DNA of 64,000 bases, from assembly GCF_000336615.1 (NCBI RefSeq), contig NZ_AOLW01000015.1, forward strand, positions 187,971 to 251,970, written 5' to 3'. A model generated the notes under the pieces. That model ran no database searches. It saw only the letters and a list, made by a program, of their open reading frames with translations, and was not told the origin of the DNA. Position numbers and translations under genes: made by a program. The first letter of the stretch is position 1. Every line of letters begins with the position of its first letter. The stretch is from Haloarcula amylolytica JCM 13557 (GTDB taxonomy: Archaea; Halobacteriota; Halobacteria; Halobacteriales; Haloarculaceae). This document shows positions 7,961 through 17,290 of the stretch, one piece after another.

Positions 7961-9670
7961 CTACGGGAACGGATGATGCTCCCTGTCGAGCCGCGGCTCG
8001 AAGCCCAGGTCAGCAGGCACGGATTCGGCCCGCTCGCCGAAGAACGAATCACCGAAGAACAGCGGCTGTGCCGACGGACAGACGACGCGGACCGCCTCGA
8101 ATCCGAGCTGTTCGAGGTCGCGCGTCGTCAGCCGCGCTCCGTAGGGCGTGAGTCCTGCGTCAGCTGCCCGGTCACACAACGTCTCTAGCTCCGCCTCGCC
8201 GGAGAGGTCTGCGTCGGGGCCGAGCGAGTCCAGCGGGACCGCCGTCTCGGTGGCCGTCAGGTCGGCCCCCTCGCCGGGTGATTCGGCGTAGCGCCCGATT
8301 GCTCCCTGTGCGTCCATGGCCGCCTCGGGACCCATGCTGTCGAGTTCCATCCAGTTCTGGAGCGCCTCTTCCAGCGCACCGACGGCGGCCGTACCCGGGT
8401 CCAGATCCGCATCGGTGCCGAGTGCGAAGCGAGGCCACTCGTCCTGTTCCAGTGCGACGGTGATGACCGGCACGTCCACGTCCTGTGTCAGTAACAGCGC
8501 CGTCACGTCGAGCCCCTCGGACGCCGCGCGACGCCGGAGCGTGTCGTACCGCTCGTGGTCGTCGACGGCAACTCGAAGCGGCTCGAACGTCGAGTACCAC
8601 GACAGCATCGCGGCGTCGCGCTCGATGACCTCGTACAGCCCGGTCAGCAGTGCCTCTGTGACGGTGTTTCCGAGCCCCAGCCCGGTCGTCGTTGCCGGTC
8701 TGACGGCGTCCGATGGCGGCGGATAGTGGACGGTTTCGGCGGGAAGCGACCGCCGTTCGTCGGTCAGCAGATTTTCGGCCGGGACCCAGGGAAGCGCCGT
8801 CGAGTCGTCCCATTCGGCTTCGTCCCTGACGAACGCGTCGGGTGCGACGGCATCCGGAACATCGACGACCGTCCCGTGCCGCAGATTCCCGTCTCGGTAG
8901 ACCCCGGCCGCGTACCGCTCGTAGTTCTCGCCCAGCGCTTTCATGAACGCCGTGTCCCAGTCGATAGCGACACCGGCGGCCTTGGCGGCGGCCGACACGT
9001 CGCTGAAACCGGCGGTGTCGGCGAGCGTCGACAGGTAGTACGGGGCGGGGAACGACTCGACTTCGCCGACCTCCGTGGCGATACCGACCCGGTCGTCGAG
9101 GCCCAGTTCCGCCCGCGAGAGCGCCTCGCTGTCCGGGGCCGTTCGGCGACCGTCGCCGAGGGTACGGCTCGGCGTCTCACTGCAGTCACAGCCCGGGACG
9201 GGGAGGAACCGGCGCTGCGTATGTGGGAGTTCCGTAACTGTCCCGAAGAGGGCAGCGTCCCCATCGAGAAATCGGGTGACCAGTCGACCAGCCAGCGCTC
9301 CCGCGAATCGTTGCGTGGCCGCCGCCGGGGCTTCTGTGATCTCCTCGGTATCGTCGACCGTCGCCTCGACCCGAGTCCGCAGACAGTCGAAACAGCCCGT
9401 CTCGGGTCCGAAGCCGCTGATCGCGGCGTCGGTCACCGGGACGCCGCCGACGCCGCCCAGTTCGACGGCGACCCATGGGACGTCATCGCCTTTCGCTCGG
9501 TCGTTCCACGCCGCAAACGTCTCTGACCCGACGGTATCGACGACGACGGCGAGGTCGCCACTGCTGTCCGCCGGTGTCGACGGCTGTGCTACTGTAATGT
9601 CGATATCAGCGAGAAACGCAGTGAGTGCGTCGACGGCCGGTCCACGCCCGACGACTTCGACAGTTTGCAT
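7961..9670 (-). CDS. E1-like/YcaO fusion protein (backbone-modifying ATPase)
   Basis: A 569-residue protein from ATG 9670; longer upstream starts would overlap the TbsP gene. The first 170 residues look like the E1/cyclodehydratase C domain, with a four-cysteine zinc site (Cys93/Cys96 and Cys161/Cys163). The rest is a YcaO domain with ATP-binding glutamates: ENYER at 248-252, YEVIERD at 346-352 and EEALQ. It ends in HHPFP, recalling the proline-rich tail of azoline-forming YcaOs. Such enzymes phosphorylate backbone amides to form azolines or thioamides in peptides. No precursor peptide was found nearby, so the substrate is unknown. The gene follows the TbsP regulator by 31 bp. Confidence 0.85.
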   Translation of the reverse strand: MQTVEVVGRGPAVDALTAFLADIDITVAQPSTPADSSGDLAVVVDTVGSETFAAWNDRAKGDDVPWVAVELGGVGGVPVTDAAISGFGPETGCFDCLRTRVEATVDDTEEITEAPAAATQRFAGALAGRLVTRFLDGDAALFGTVTELPHTQRRFLPVPGCDCSETPSRTLGDGRRTAPDSEALSRAELGLDDRVGIATEVGEVESFPAPYYLSTLADTAGFSDVSAAAKAAGVAIDWDTAFMKALGENYERYAAGVYRDGNLRHGTVVDVPDAVAPDAFVRDEAEWDDSTALPWVPAENLLTDERRSLPAETVHYPPPSDAVRPATTTGLGLGNTVTEALLTGLYEVIERDAAMLSWYSTFEPLRVAVDDHERYDTLRRRAASEGLDVTALLLTQDVDVPVITVALEQDEWPRFALGTDADLDPGTAAVGALEEALQNWMELDSMGPEAAMDAQGAIGRYAESPGEGADLTATETAVPLDSLGPDADLSGEAELETLCDRAADAGLTPYGARLTTRDLEQLGFEAVRVVCPSAQPLFFGDSFFGERAESVPADLGFEPRLDREHHPFP

Positions 9671-9701
9671 GCCGAACCCCTCGCGGTGGAGCGGGAAAAA
9701 C

Positions 9702-10520
9702 CTACGCGGCGAGGATCGACTGAGCCACGGAGGCCAGCTCGTCCGGCTCGGCGTCTTTGAGCCGGTCGTCACCGAGCATCAGGCGGAGCCGCGGTCGGCC
9801 CACGTCGATCGGGACCTTCTCCGTGTCGATGAGGTTCATGTCTTCGAGCTTCGTCTTCGTCCGCGAGAACGTCGCCTTGCTCGCCAGTCCGACGTCTTCG
9901 CCCCATTTGCTGATGTCGTACAGCAGTTCGCCGTTCCGTGCGGCCACGAGCAGGCTGATGGTGACCTCGTCGAGGCCGTCGCCGTCGCCGCGAGCCGTCG
10001 ACAGAGAGCTGAGAACGTCGTTGAAGTCCGACGCGGTTTCCGGGCCGATGTCGGCTTCCAGCGTGCTCTGGACGCGGTTGAGCGGCGGTGTCCGGAGCGA
10101 GTACTCGTCGGCGTCTTCCCAGGTCGAGCCGTAGTAGTCGTAGGCGTTGTCGACGAACGCCGCGTCGTCGGTCCCGAGACCGCCGACCGTGTCGCTGATG
10201 GTGACGAGCGCGTACACCGTATCGACAGTTACCGCGACCGAGTGGTTCGGCACGTCGTCGAGCAGTCGCATCGTGAGCCGCTCCTCGTCGATGAGGTCGG
10301 CTGCGGTGCTCGCAACGAGGAAGTCGTCCATGACGTCTTTCAGTGCGCGCTCGTCGGCGAGCAGCCGAACTTCGGGAGCGCCCGAATCTGCGTCCAGTGT
10401 CGATACAAGCTCAGAGATGGTCCGCCGCGACGGGTTCACGACGTACACCGGCTCGTCAGTTGCCCCAAACACCGTGGTCAACATAGACCCGACGTCGTCT
10501 TGCAGGAGATTTTCAGTCAT
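9702..10520 (-). CDS. tbsP: TbsP/DUF5821-type transcriptional regulator
   Basis: A 272-residue protein from ATG 10520. The N-terminal 180 residues form the DUF5821-like sensor region. The C-terminal 90 contain a winged-helix-like segment (SKWGEDVGLASKATFSRTK, then LEDMNLIDTEKV) suited to DNA binding. The resemblance is to the haloarchaeal regulator TbsP, described in work on gluconeogenic control; that link comes from family memory. Its promoter is very AT-rich (10535-10560). It lies directly upstream of the YcaO gene on the same strand, suggesting co-transcription. Confidence 0.75.
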   Translation of the reverse strand: MTENLLQDDVGSMLTTVFGATDEPVYVVNPSRRTISELVSTLDADSGAPEVRLLADERALKDVMDDFLVASTAADLIDEERLTMRLLDDVPNHSVAVTVDTVYALVTISDTVGGLGTDDAAFVDNAYDYYGSTWEDADEYSLRTPPLNRVQSTLEADIGPETASDFNDVLSSLSTARGDGDGLDEVTISLLVAARNGELLYDISKWGEDVGLASKATFSRTKTKLEDMNLIDTEKVPIDVGRPRLRLMLGDDRLKDAEPDELASVAQSILAA

Positions 10521-10891
10521 TGTCCCTTGCCAGTATATAGTGTATTATTATATTTAATTTTACCGGCCAAACTGTGTTGATTTCGCCAACATTCCGACAA
10601 CACCCACCGGCGGACAGCGATAAAATATCGGTCAGTTGTCCTAAGCAGAAGCCGTTCGCCTCACGGACTGAACCACCTGTTCTGCTCGCTGTCGTCGCGC
10701 GAATTCGCTCGAATCAGTGGTTACTGTCACTGTCTCCTACCCGCCGGAAGCCACGACTGGAGCACAGTATCAAATCTGTACCTGAGTGCGTACGGAGAGT
10801 GTCGCATCAACACGGCTCCTCGGGTGGCCGGTTCGAAAATAGATGGCGGCCGTCTCGGCTTCCATCACGGAGTCTGACAGCTTCGCGCTCG
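10521..10891. other. Intergenic region upstream of tbsP
   Basis: A 371-bp gap. The first 45 bp are AT-rich (tatatagtgtattattatattta) and fit the tbsP promoter. The remainder resembles neither coding sequence nor a recognised RNA. It also forms the 3' side of the CHAT-protein gene, without a clear T-rich terminator. Confidence 0.5.
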
Positions 10892-12979
10892 TCAGAAGTC
10901 CGTCCGGAGACGCGCAGCGAGGTCGTCGGACCAGTGAAACTCCCCGTCGAAGATGACGGGCAGTGAGGTCTGTCCCAGCGCGTCGGCCAACTCCGTAGCG
11001 CCGAGCGAGTGGCTCGTCTGTTCGCCGTTCAGCGCGGCGCTGTCGTCGAACGGCAGGCGGTAGCTCTCACCGGGCCGTTCCGGGGACACGACCGTACACT
11101 GGACGTCGAATCCCGTCTCCCCTTTGGAGACCCAGACGACTGCGGGGTGTGCGGGATTGGGAACGATAGAGTAGGTCCCGTCGCCGACGACCGCGTAGTC
11201 CTTGCACATCATTATCCGCCGGCGAGCGAGTTCCAGCGCTCGCTGAATGCTGAATCCGTTACTGAGCAGTCGCGCGAATGCGGTCCCGACCAGGGCGGCG
11301 TGTTTGTCCAGCACGTCGGTGAGTGTCACCGCACCGGCGACCGCGCCCTGTTTGACGAGGTCAAGCCCTTCATCGTAGGAGCCACAGGCGTTCAGGAAGA
11401 ACGTCTGCGTTCGGGCTTCCGACAGCGACGACAGCGCCAGATTACCGTCGGGACAGCGCAGTCCTTCCTCGTCGCAGTGGCCGATGAAGTGGACGAAATC
11501 GGCCGGCTGTTCGAACACGTCGGCCAGTTCGTTGACCGACAGCAGTTCGCTGACCTGGACGTCCATCGGCAGGTCCGCGGCCCGATATATCTCCGTGACT
11601 TCCGTGTGTTCGCCGGCCATCTCCTCGTCGTTGAGGACGACCGCGACCCGTTGGCTGTCGGCGTCTCGGTTCTGACTCCGGTATCGGTTCACGTACGCCT
11701 CCGCCGGCGTTTTGCAGGCGTCTATCGGGTTCCCCGGCGCGAGCCACGAGTGCAGTTGGCCCTCGCGCAGGTTCGGCTCGATGACCGGTGGGCGCTCGGC
11801 CGAACCGCGGCTCAGATACGAGTCCGCCAGCGTCCTGTCGAGAAGCTCATCCTGGTCGAGCCGGGAGCTGTCCGGCAAGTAGATGAGACTGAGCCGGTCG
11901 AGCAGGAACGGCAGGCAGCGGACCCGTTCCGGTTCGGGTGAGACGTACGTCGAGAGGGGCCACTCCGGCAGAATCGAGTTCACGGCCTCGTCGGAGACAT
12001 CGATGTACCGCTCGAGCCGTCCAGCCGGCGACAGCGACCGAACTGTGTTCGGGTCGAGCGAGAGCGCGGACGTGATACGAGCGCCACTCTCGGCCGGATC
12101 GACGCGTCTGACCAGACAGTCGAGGTAGAACACCTTCCGGAGCAGCGCCGCGACGCCGGTCTGTAGCGACGGCCACGCGTCGAAAGAGAAATGTACCGAT
12201 GTGCCGTCGGCCGTCAACAGCGCCGCATCCCGTGACTCGACTCTCACTTCGGCCCCGAGATAGTACGCCAGCGGGGCGCTGACGAGTAGTTCAGCCTCGC
12301 ACTCCGGAACGCGGAGTGTGATGCCGGTCTCCGGACGGTTCTGCCGAACCGGTTCGGGAATCCGGGTTGTTTCGCCGGTCGTGACTATCGGCGGATGGCC
12401 GCGGAGTTCCGGATGTGAGCGGGACGGCTGCATCGTGTGATGGGCCCCGCTCAGATGAGTAATCGCCGTTGCGAGTCCTGCAGGTGTCGCGGGGACCTGT
12501 AGATGCGGTCGCTCCGCGCTCGTCTCCCAGACGAACCCGACGGTAATACTCGTCGGCTCTTGGAAACCGAGGACAGAGGTAATGCCGGCCGAGTGGAGCG
12601 ACGCCGGCCCGTCGAAGCGGACGTGGATCCGAATGTCGTCAACGACGCCCAACGGCGACCCTCGGTCGCTATCCGCAGCACGGGCCTCCATCGTCAGCAG
12701 GTACTCCCCCTCCTCTAGGGTCGTCGGTGAATCAACTACTCCAGTATTCGTGTCAGTAGCGACTCGGGTTACCGTGGCATCCACCGCCGGCAGTGCTAAC
12801 TCGGTGACGGACCCGCTGTAGCAGTCGTCGACACGGTGTGGTAACTGTTCGCCGTCCGTACCTTCTCGATCGTGTAACTGGCGCACCAGTGCGCTCGGGT
12901 CGACCGTTTCTCCATCCCACTCCGGCGGGTTACTGCTGTTCCGGTCCACCCGCTCGCCTGCCACCCCCCAGGTGACCAT
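10892..12979 (-). CDS. CHAT-domain (caspase-like) protein
   Basis: A 695-residue soluble protein starting at ATG 12979. The N-terminal about 450 residues are unrecognised and beta-rich, with no tetratricopeptide pattern. The region from about 440 to 590 has the layout of a CHAT/clan CD peptidase: a strand ending in FIGHC (catalytic-type His501) and a strand ending in LNACGS (Cys532). A GAVAGAVTLTDV segment and an amphipathic helix (FARLLSNGFSIQRALELAR) follow, typical of CHAT proteins. Clan CD enzymes cleave proteins in regulated proteolysis or cell death. The activator and substrate are unknown. It is monocistronic and divergent from glyA. Confidence 0.72.
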   Translation of the reverse strand: MVTWGVAGERVDRNSSNPPEWDGETVDPSALVRQLHDREGTDGEQLPHRVDDCYSGSVTELALPAVDATVTRVATDTNTGVVDSPTTLEEGEYLLTMEARAADSDRGSPLGVVDDIRIHVRFDGPASLHSAGITSVLGFQEPTSITVGFVWETSAERPHLQVPATPAGLATAITHLSGAHHTMQPSRSHPELRGHPPIVTTGETTRIPEPVRQNRPETGITLRVPECEAELLVSAPLAYYLGAEVRVESRDAALLTADGTSVHFSFDAWPSLQTGVAALLRKVFYLDCLVRRVDPAESGARITSALSLDPNTVRSLSPAGRLERYIDVSDEAVNSILPEWPLSTYVSPEPERVRCLPFLLDRLSLIYLPDSSRLDQDELLDRTLADSYLSRGSAERPPVIEPNLREGQLHSWLAPGNPIDACKTPAEAYVNRYRSQNRDADSQRVAVVLNDEEMAGEHTEVTEIYRAADLPMDVQVSELLSVNELADVFEQPADFVHFIGHCDEEGLRCPDGNLALSSLSEARTQTFFLNACGSYDEGLDLVKQGAVAGAVTLTDVLDKHAALVGTAFARLLSNGFSIQRALELARRRIMMCKDYAVVGDGTYSIVPNPAHPAVVWVSKGETGFDVQCTVVSPERPGESYRLPFDDSAALNGEQTSHSLGATELADALGQTSLPVIFDGEFHWSDDLAARLRTDF

Positions 12980-13132
12980 GCATAGACATGTGGAACGTCA
13001 TCTGATATATACGTACGGGTGTCAGGACGTCGTCACCCCAACTGTACCCGCGGCACCGGACAATGTGCGATAACATTACACATGCGTGGGCCAAAGGGTA
13101 GATTATTGTCGTATCGGTCCTGACTCGGATAC

Positions 13133-14380
13133 ATGAGCTACGAAACCGTACGGGAAGCGGACCCGGCAGTCGCAGACGCCCTGGAGGGCGAACGAGGCCG
13201 GCAGAACGACACGCTGGCGATGATCGCCAGCGAGAACCACGTCAGCGAAGCTGTGATGGAGGCACAGAGCTCCGAACTGACGAACAAGTACGCCGAAGGC
13301 TACCCCGGCGAACGCTACTACGGCGGCTGCGAGTACGCCGACGACGTCGAGGAGCTGGCAATCGACCGCGCGAAGGAACTGTGGGGCGCGGACCACGTCA
13401 ACGTCCAGCCACACTCCGGCTCGCAGGCCAACATGGGCGTCTACCTCGGCGTGCTCGAACCCGGCGACAAGATCCTCTCGCTGGACCTGACGCACGGCGG
13501 CCACCTCTCGCACGGTCACCCGGCGAACTTCGCCGGGCAGGTCTACGAGGTCGAACAGTACAAAGTCGACGAGGAGACCGGCTACATCGACTACGAGGGA
13601 CTGCACGACCACGCCGAGGAGTTCGAGCCGGACATCATCGTCTCGGGCTACTCCGCGTACCCGCGCGAAGTCGACTTCGAGCGCATTCAGGAAGCCGCCG
13701 ACGCAGTTGATGCTTACCACCTCGCGGATATTGCCCACATCACCGGCCTCGTCGCCGCCGGCGTCCACGAGTCGCCGGTCGGCGTCGCCGACTTCGTCAC
13801 CGGCTCGACGCACAAGACCATCCGCGCCGGCCGCGGTGGCATCATCATGTGCGACGAGGAGTACGCCGACGACATCGACAGCGCGGTGTTCCCCGGCTCT
13901 CAGGGCGGCCCGCTGATGCACAACGTCGCCGGCAAGGCCGTCGGCTTCGGCGAGGCGCTGGCCCCCGAGTTCGAGCAATACGCCCAGCAGACCGTCGACA
14001 ACGCGGTCGCCCTCGGTGACCGACTCAAGGAACACGGCCTGGACTTGGTCTCCGGCGGCACGGACAACCATCTCGTGCTCATCGACCTCCGTCCGTCCCA
14101 TCCCGACACCACCGGCAAGGAAGTCGAGGAAGCGCTCGAAGAGGCCGGCATCGTCCTCAACGCCAACACCGTCCCCGGCGAGACTCGTTCGGCGTTCAAC
14201 CCCTCGGGCATCCGCGCCGGTACGCCCGGACTCACCACCCGCGGTTTCGACGAGGACGCCTGCCGCGAGGTCGCCGATTTCATCTACGAAGTCGTCGACG
14301 CTCCACACGACGACGATGTCGTGGCGAAAGTCAGCGACCGCGTGGACGAACTGACCGACGAGTACACGCTGTACGAGTAG
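13133..14380 (+). CDS. glyA: Serine hydroxymethyltransferase
   Basis: A 415-residue PLP enzyme that interconverts serine and glycine while loading one-carbon units on (tetrahydro)folate. It has a typical N-terminus (NDTLAMIASENHVS), the substrate-binding YAEGYPGERYYGG, and the cofactor lysine in STHKTIRAGRGG (Lys228). The C-terminal GTPGLTTRGF motif is present and length matches the family. folD lies 0.75 kb downstream on the same strand, so both steps of serine-derived C1 supply are near each other. One lipoprotein gene separates them. Confidence 0.97.
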   Translation: MSYETVREADPAVADALEGERGRQNDTLAMIASENHVSEAVMEAQSSELTNKYAEGYPGERYYGGCEYADDVEELAIDRAKELWGADHVNVQPHSGSQANMGVYLGVLEPGDKILSLDLTHGGHLSHGHPANFAGQVYEVEQYKVDEETGYIDYEGLHDHAEEFEPDIIVSGYSAYPREVDFERIQEAADAVDAYHLADIAHITGLVAAGVHESPVGVADFVTGSTHKTIRAGRGGIIMCDEEYADDIDSAVFPGSQGGPLMHNVAGKAVGFGEALAPEFEQYAQQTVDNAVALGDRLKEHGLDLVSGGTDNHLVLIDLRPSHPDTTGKEVEEALEEAGIVLNANTVPGETRSAFNPSGIRAGTPGLTTRGFDEDACREVADFIYEVVDAPHDDDVVAKVSDRVDELTDEYTLYE

Positions 14381-14463
14381 CGACAGGCCAGCCCTGTAGC
14401 GCGGATTCCGCTGTCCGCCCACTGGCATCTCCCTTTTTGACATCTCTCCCCGACACATCCGGT

Positions 14464-15054
14464 ATGCCCCGCACAACCCGACGCCGGACGCTCTATGCTC
14501 TGGGTACCTCCCTGTCGGTGTTCGCTGGCTGTACGCAGTTCGAGGTCGAATCGGGGGCGGAAACCGGGCAACGCGACGGCGGCGCGAGCGAGCCGACAGC
14601 GACGGCCACGGCGGCAGAGACAGACGCCGCTACTGCGACAGACCAGGAGTCGACTGCTGGACAGACCGAAACAGCCACAGAACTCGACCTGCGGGAGGCC
14701 AACGTCGTCGGGGTCGAACTCACGGACGAGAGCGGCGGCGACTACCGCTTCGACGTAACACTCTATCACGACGACGACGGCGAGGACGGCTACGCGAACT
14801 GGTGGCAGGTCGAGACGCTGGCTGGCGACCGACTTGGCCGCCGGGACCTCCGGCACGCCCACTCGACGGACCCGTTCACCCGCTCGGAGACGCTCCCGGT
14901 TCCCGACGAGGTGGCCTGCGTCGTGGTCCGCGGCCACGACCAGACTCACGGCTACGGCGGCCAGGCGATGACCGTAACTGTCCCGGACGGCGAGACGCGG
15001 GCCGTCGAGCAGGGAGCGGAGCGCCAGTCAGTCAGCGAATCGGACTGTCCCTGA
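14464..15054 (+). CDS. Secreted lipoprotein, Tat-like signal
   Basis: A 196-residue protein from ATG 14464. The N-terminus has a basic RRR stretch, a short hydrophobic core and a lipobox-like FAGC with Cys23. A Thr/Ala/Glu-rich linker (about 25-75) follows, then a compact C-terminal domain with paired acidic and aromatic residues (VTLYHDDDGEDGYANWWQVE). The domain family is not recognised. Haloarchaeal lipoproteins are mostly exported folded through Tat and anchored by the cysteine. It lies between glyA and folD with no obvious functional link. Confidence 0.78.
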   Translation: MPRTTRRRTLYALGTSLSVFAGCTQFEVESGAETGQRDGGASEPTATATAAETDAATATDQESTAGQTETATELDLREANVVGVELTDESGGDYRFDVTLYHDDDGEDGYANWWQVETLAGDRLGRRDLRHAHSTDPFTRSETLPVPDEVACVVVRGHDQTHGYGGQAMTVTVPDGETRAVEQGAERQSVSESDCP

Positions 15055-15129
15055 GCGAGAGCGCGCCTGCCTGTCGCGGCCGGCCGAAATCCGGGACGTT
15101 CATACCGCCCCGCGCCGCCGTTGTACCTA

Positions 15130-16023
15130 ATGACAGAGATTATCGACGGCAACGCCGTCGCACAGTCGATTCGGGACGACCTGGTCGCGTCCATCGACCA
15201 CCTCGCCGACGCGGGCGAGCGCCCGTCGCTGGCGACAGTCCTGATGTCCGAAGACCCGGCCAGCGAGACCTACGTCTCGATGAAACAGAACGACTGCGAG
15301 GAGGTCGGTATCGAGGCCATCGACATCGACATCGACCCCGACGCGGACGCCGCCGAACTGTACGACACCATCGAGGATCTCAACGCCGACGACGACGTCA
15401 ACGGCATCCTGGTCCAGATGCCGGTCCCCGACCACGTCGAGGACAGGTCGGTCCTGCGAGCCATCGACCCGATGAAAGACGTCGACGGCTTCCACCCGGA
15501 GAACGTCGGCCGACTCGTGGCCGGTGACGCGCGCTACAAGCCCTGCACGCCCCACGGCATCCAGAAACTCATCGAGAGCGCAGGCGTCGACACCGAGGGC
15601 AAGGACGCCGTCGTCGTCGGCCGCTCCGACATCGTCGGCAAGCCGATGGCGAACCTGCTCATCCAGAAGGCACCGGGCGGCAACGCGACGACGACAGTCT
15701 GTCACTCCCGGACTGAGAACCTCGCCGAACGGACACGGAACGCCGATATCCTCGTCGCCGCGGCCGGCGTCCCCGAGATGATCGACGGCGAAATGATTGG
15801 CGAGGGCGCAACGGTCATCGACGTGGGCATCAACCGCGTCGACGCCGACACCGAGAAGGGGTACGAACTCGTCGGTGACGTGGAGTACGAGAGCGCGAAA
15901 GAGGTCGCGGGCGCGATCACGCCGGTCCCCGGCGGCGTCGGCCCGATGACCCGCGCGATGTTGCTGTACAACACGGTGAAAGCGACGGGCCTCCAGCACG
16001 ACATCGACGTGGAACTCCCCTGA
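15130..16023 (+). CDS. folD: Methylene-THF dehydrogenase / cyclohydrolase
   Basis: A 297-residue bifunctional enzyme oxidising methylene-tetrahydrofolate to methenyl- and then to formyl-tetrahydrofolate. It shows the substrate-site YVSMKQNDC, the QMPVPDH segment, the NAD(P)-binding VVGRSDIVGKPMANLL, and the C-terminal PVPGGVGPMT signature. ATG 15130 is preferred over an in-frame TTG 9 bases earlier. Its stop codon is immediately followed by the ATG of a NUDIX gene, so the two are probably translated from one mRNA. Confidence 0.97.
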   Translation: MTEIIDGNAVAQSIRDDLVASIDHLADAGERPSLATVLMSEDPASETYVSMKQNDCEEVGIEAIDIDIDPDADAAELYDTIEDLNADDDVNGILVQMPVPDHVEDRSVLRAIDPMKDVDGFHPENVGRLVAGDARYKPCTPHGIQKLIESAGVDTEGKDAVVVGRSDIVGKPMANLLIQKAPGGNATTTVCHSRTENLAERTRNADILVAAAGVPEMIDGEMIGEGATVIDVGINRVDADTEKGYELVGDVEYESAKEVAGAITPVPGGVGPMTRAMLLYNTVKATGLQHDIDVELP

Positions 16024-16506
16024 ATGCCGGAACTCGCGGCCTTTGAGGACCGTGATGTAGTCACCCGCCGGGTGACCAGAGAGACCGACAGAGCAGGTGT
16101 AGAGGGGGTCCGCACTCGTTCCGACCGGGGGCTCCACTGGGCGGTCGGCGCGCTCGTCACCGACCCAACGGACCGGATACTGTTCGTCTACGAGGACGAG
16201 ATATGGAAGCTCCCGGGCGGCGGTGTGGAAGCTGGCGAGACATGTCAGGAAGCGGTTCGCCGGGAGGTGCACGAGGAGACGGGCGTCGAGAGTACCGTCG
16301 ACGAACTGGCTGCCGTCACCGAGGTCACGGTGGCCGATGGCGGCCGAGAGGCGACGTTCTTTTTCGGGACCTATCGCGCGACGGCTGACTCCACGGACCT
16401 CGCGTCGGACCCCGGACTCGACGGCGAGTCGATAGAGACCGTCGCGTGGCGAGACTCGGTACCGCAGGACTGTCTCGACGGGACGCTGGTCCGGCGGCTC
16501 CGATAG
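16024..16506 (+). CDS. NUDIX hydrolase
   Basis: A 160-residue protein with a complete NUDIX box, Gly66-x5-Glu72 followed by REVHEETG at residues 80-87, which coordinates divalent metal for pyrophosphate cleavage of nucleoside-diphosphate-linked substrates. The substrate is not predictable. The start ATG directly abuts the folD stop, suggesting a shared transcript and perhaps coupled translation. It is convergent with the zinc-ribbon gene 5 bp away. Confidence 0.9.
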   Translation: MPELAAFEDRDVVTRRVTRETDRAGVEGVRTRSDRGLHWAVGALVTDPTDRILFVYEDEIWKLPGGGVEAGETCQEAVRREVHEETGVESTVDELAAVTEVTVADGGREATFFFGTYRATADSTDLASDPGLDGESIETVAWRDSVPQDCLDGTLVRRLR

Positions 16507-16511
16507 CGGTC

Positions 16512-17231
16512 TCAGACGGTGTCGTCCTCGATGCCGGCGAGCCAGTTCTCGGCTCTGACGAAGGCGCTCTCGTCGCCGGTGCTGTACGACCCCAGGTCCC
16601 GCGCCGCGTGAACGAGACGGTTGGCGTCCGCGGGGTCGACATCGCCGTCCAGCGCCTCGATCCGCTTTCGATGGTCGCGAATCCGTCCGGAGAGCTGTCG
16701 CGCAGTAGGGTCCGGATCGTTGTCCAGATACGTCCGTACGTCGCGCTGATAGCTATCGACGGCGGCCGCCATCGCCAGGCCGTATGGCACTCGAAGCTCC
16801 GACGGGACTGACTCGACAGCCGGACGGTCGCCGTCGTCAGCACCGCCGAGAAGTTCGTAGAAGTACCGCTCCGCCGGGTCGCCGCTGCGCAACTCCCGGG
16901 AGAGGTGTGCACCGACGTGCTGGAGTTCGACCGCGGCGACGAACGTCGGGTCGAGCGAGCGAAGCTCGCCCGCGTCGATGAACCCCCGCTTGCGTGTATA
17001 CTCCCGACAGCGCTCGGCGGCCGCGTCAGCGATCTCCCGGGTCGGATCCGCGTCGATCCGGCTCCGGACCGGCGTCAGGTCGAGGGTGGCCGGTGCGTCG
17101 GTGTGTTCGGTGTGCTCGTCGATGCCGACGCTGTGGATGCTGCCACAGTCCGGACAGGCGATGCTCCCCGTCTCGTAGTACCGCCATCGCGTGCCACAGT
17201 CCTGGCACTCGCGCTCCCCGCGGACTTTCAT
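16512..17231 (-). CDS. Zinc-ribbon protein with helical domain (DUF7117-like)
   Basis: A 239-residue protein from ATG 17231. The first 30 residues form a TFIIB-like zinc ribbon (Cys9, Cys12, Cys26, Cys29). The rest is helical and acidic, with Arg-rich helices. Similar haloarchaeal proteins are annotated as DUF7117/TFIIB-type zinc-ribbon proteins of unknown role. Nucleic-acid or protein binding is possible; no enzymatic motif is seen. Transcribed away from the small protein at 17291. Confidence 0.75.
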   Translation of the reverse strand: MKVRGERECQDCGTRWRYYETGSIACPDCGSIHSVGIDEHTEHTDAPATLDLTPVRSRIDADPTREIADAAAERCREYTRKRGFIDAGELRSLDPTFVAAVELQHVGAHLSRELRSGDPAERYFYELLGGADDGDRPAVESVPSELRVPYGLAMAAAVDSYQRDVRTYLDNDPDPTARQLSGRIRDHRKRIEALDGDVDPADANRLVHAARDLGSYSTGDESAFVRAENWLAGIEDDTV

Positions 17232-17290
17232 ACGTGATGCTGAGAGGCCAGCCCTCAAGATTGTTCCGTGAGGGCTGTCTACGCCAACGT

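Noticed and set aside
10825-10845. A GGTTCGAAA stretch resembling a tRNA T-loop
   Set aside because: No acceptor, anticodon or D-arm pairing can be built around it.
10574-10966. A plus-strand frame as possible peptide substrate of YcaO
   Set aside because: It overlaps the end of the CHAT gene, lacks a leader/core pattern and has a Pro/Arg/Ser random-like composition.
13103-14476. A 457-codon open frame antisense to glyA
   Set aside because: It mirrors glyA codons: high third-position GC on one strand gives long stop-free antisense frames. The product is Val/Asp/Gly-rich with no domain, while glyA is certain.
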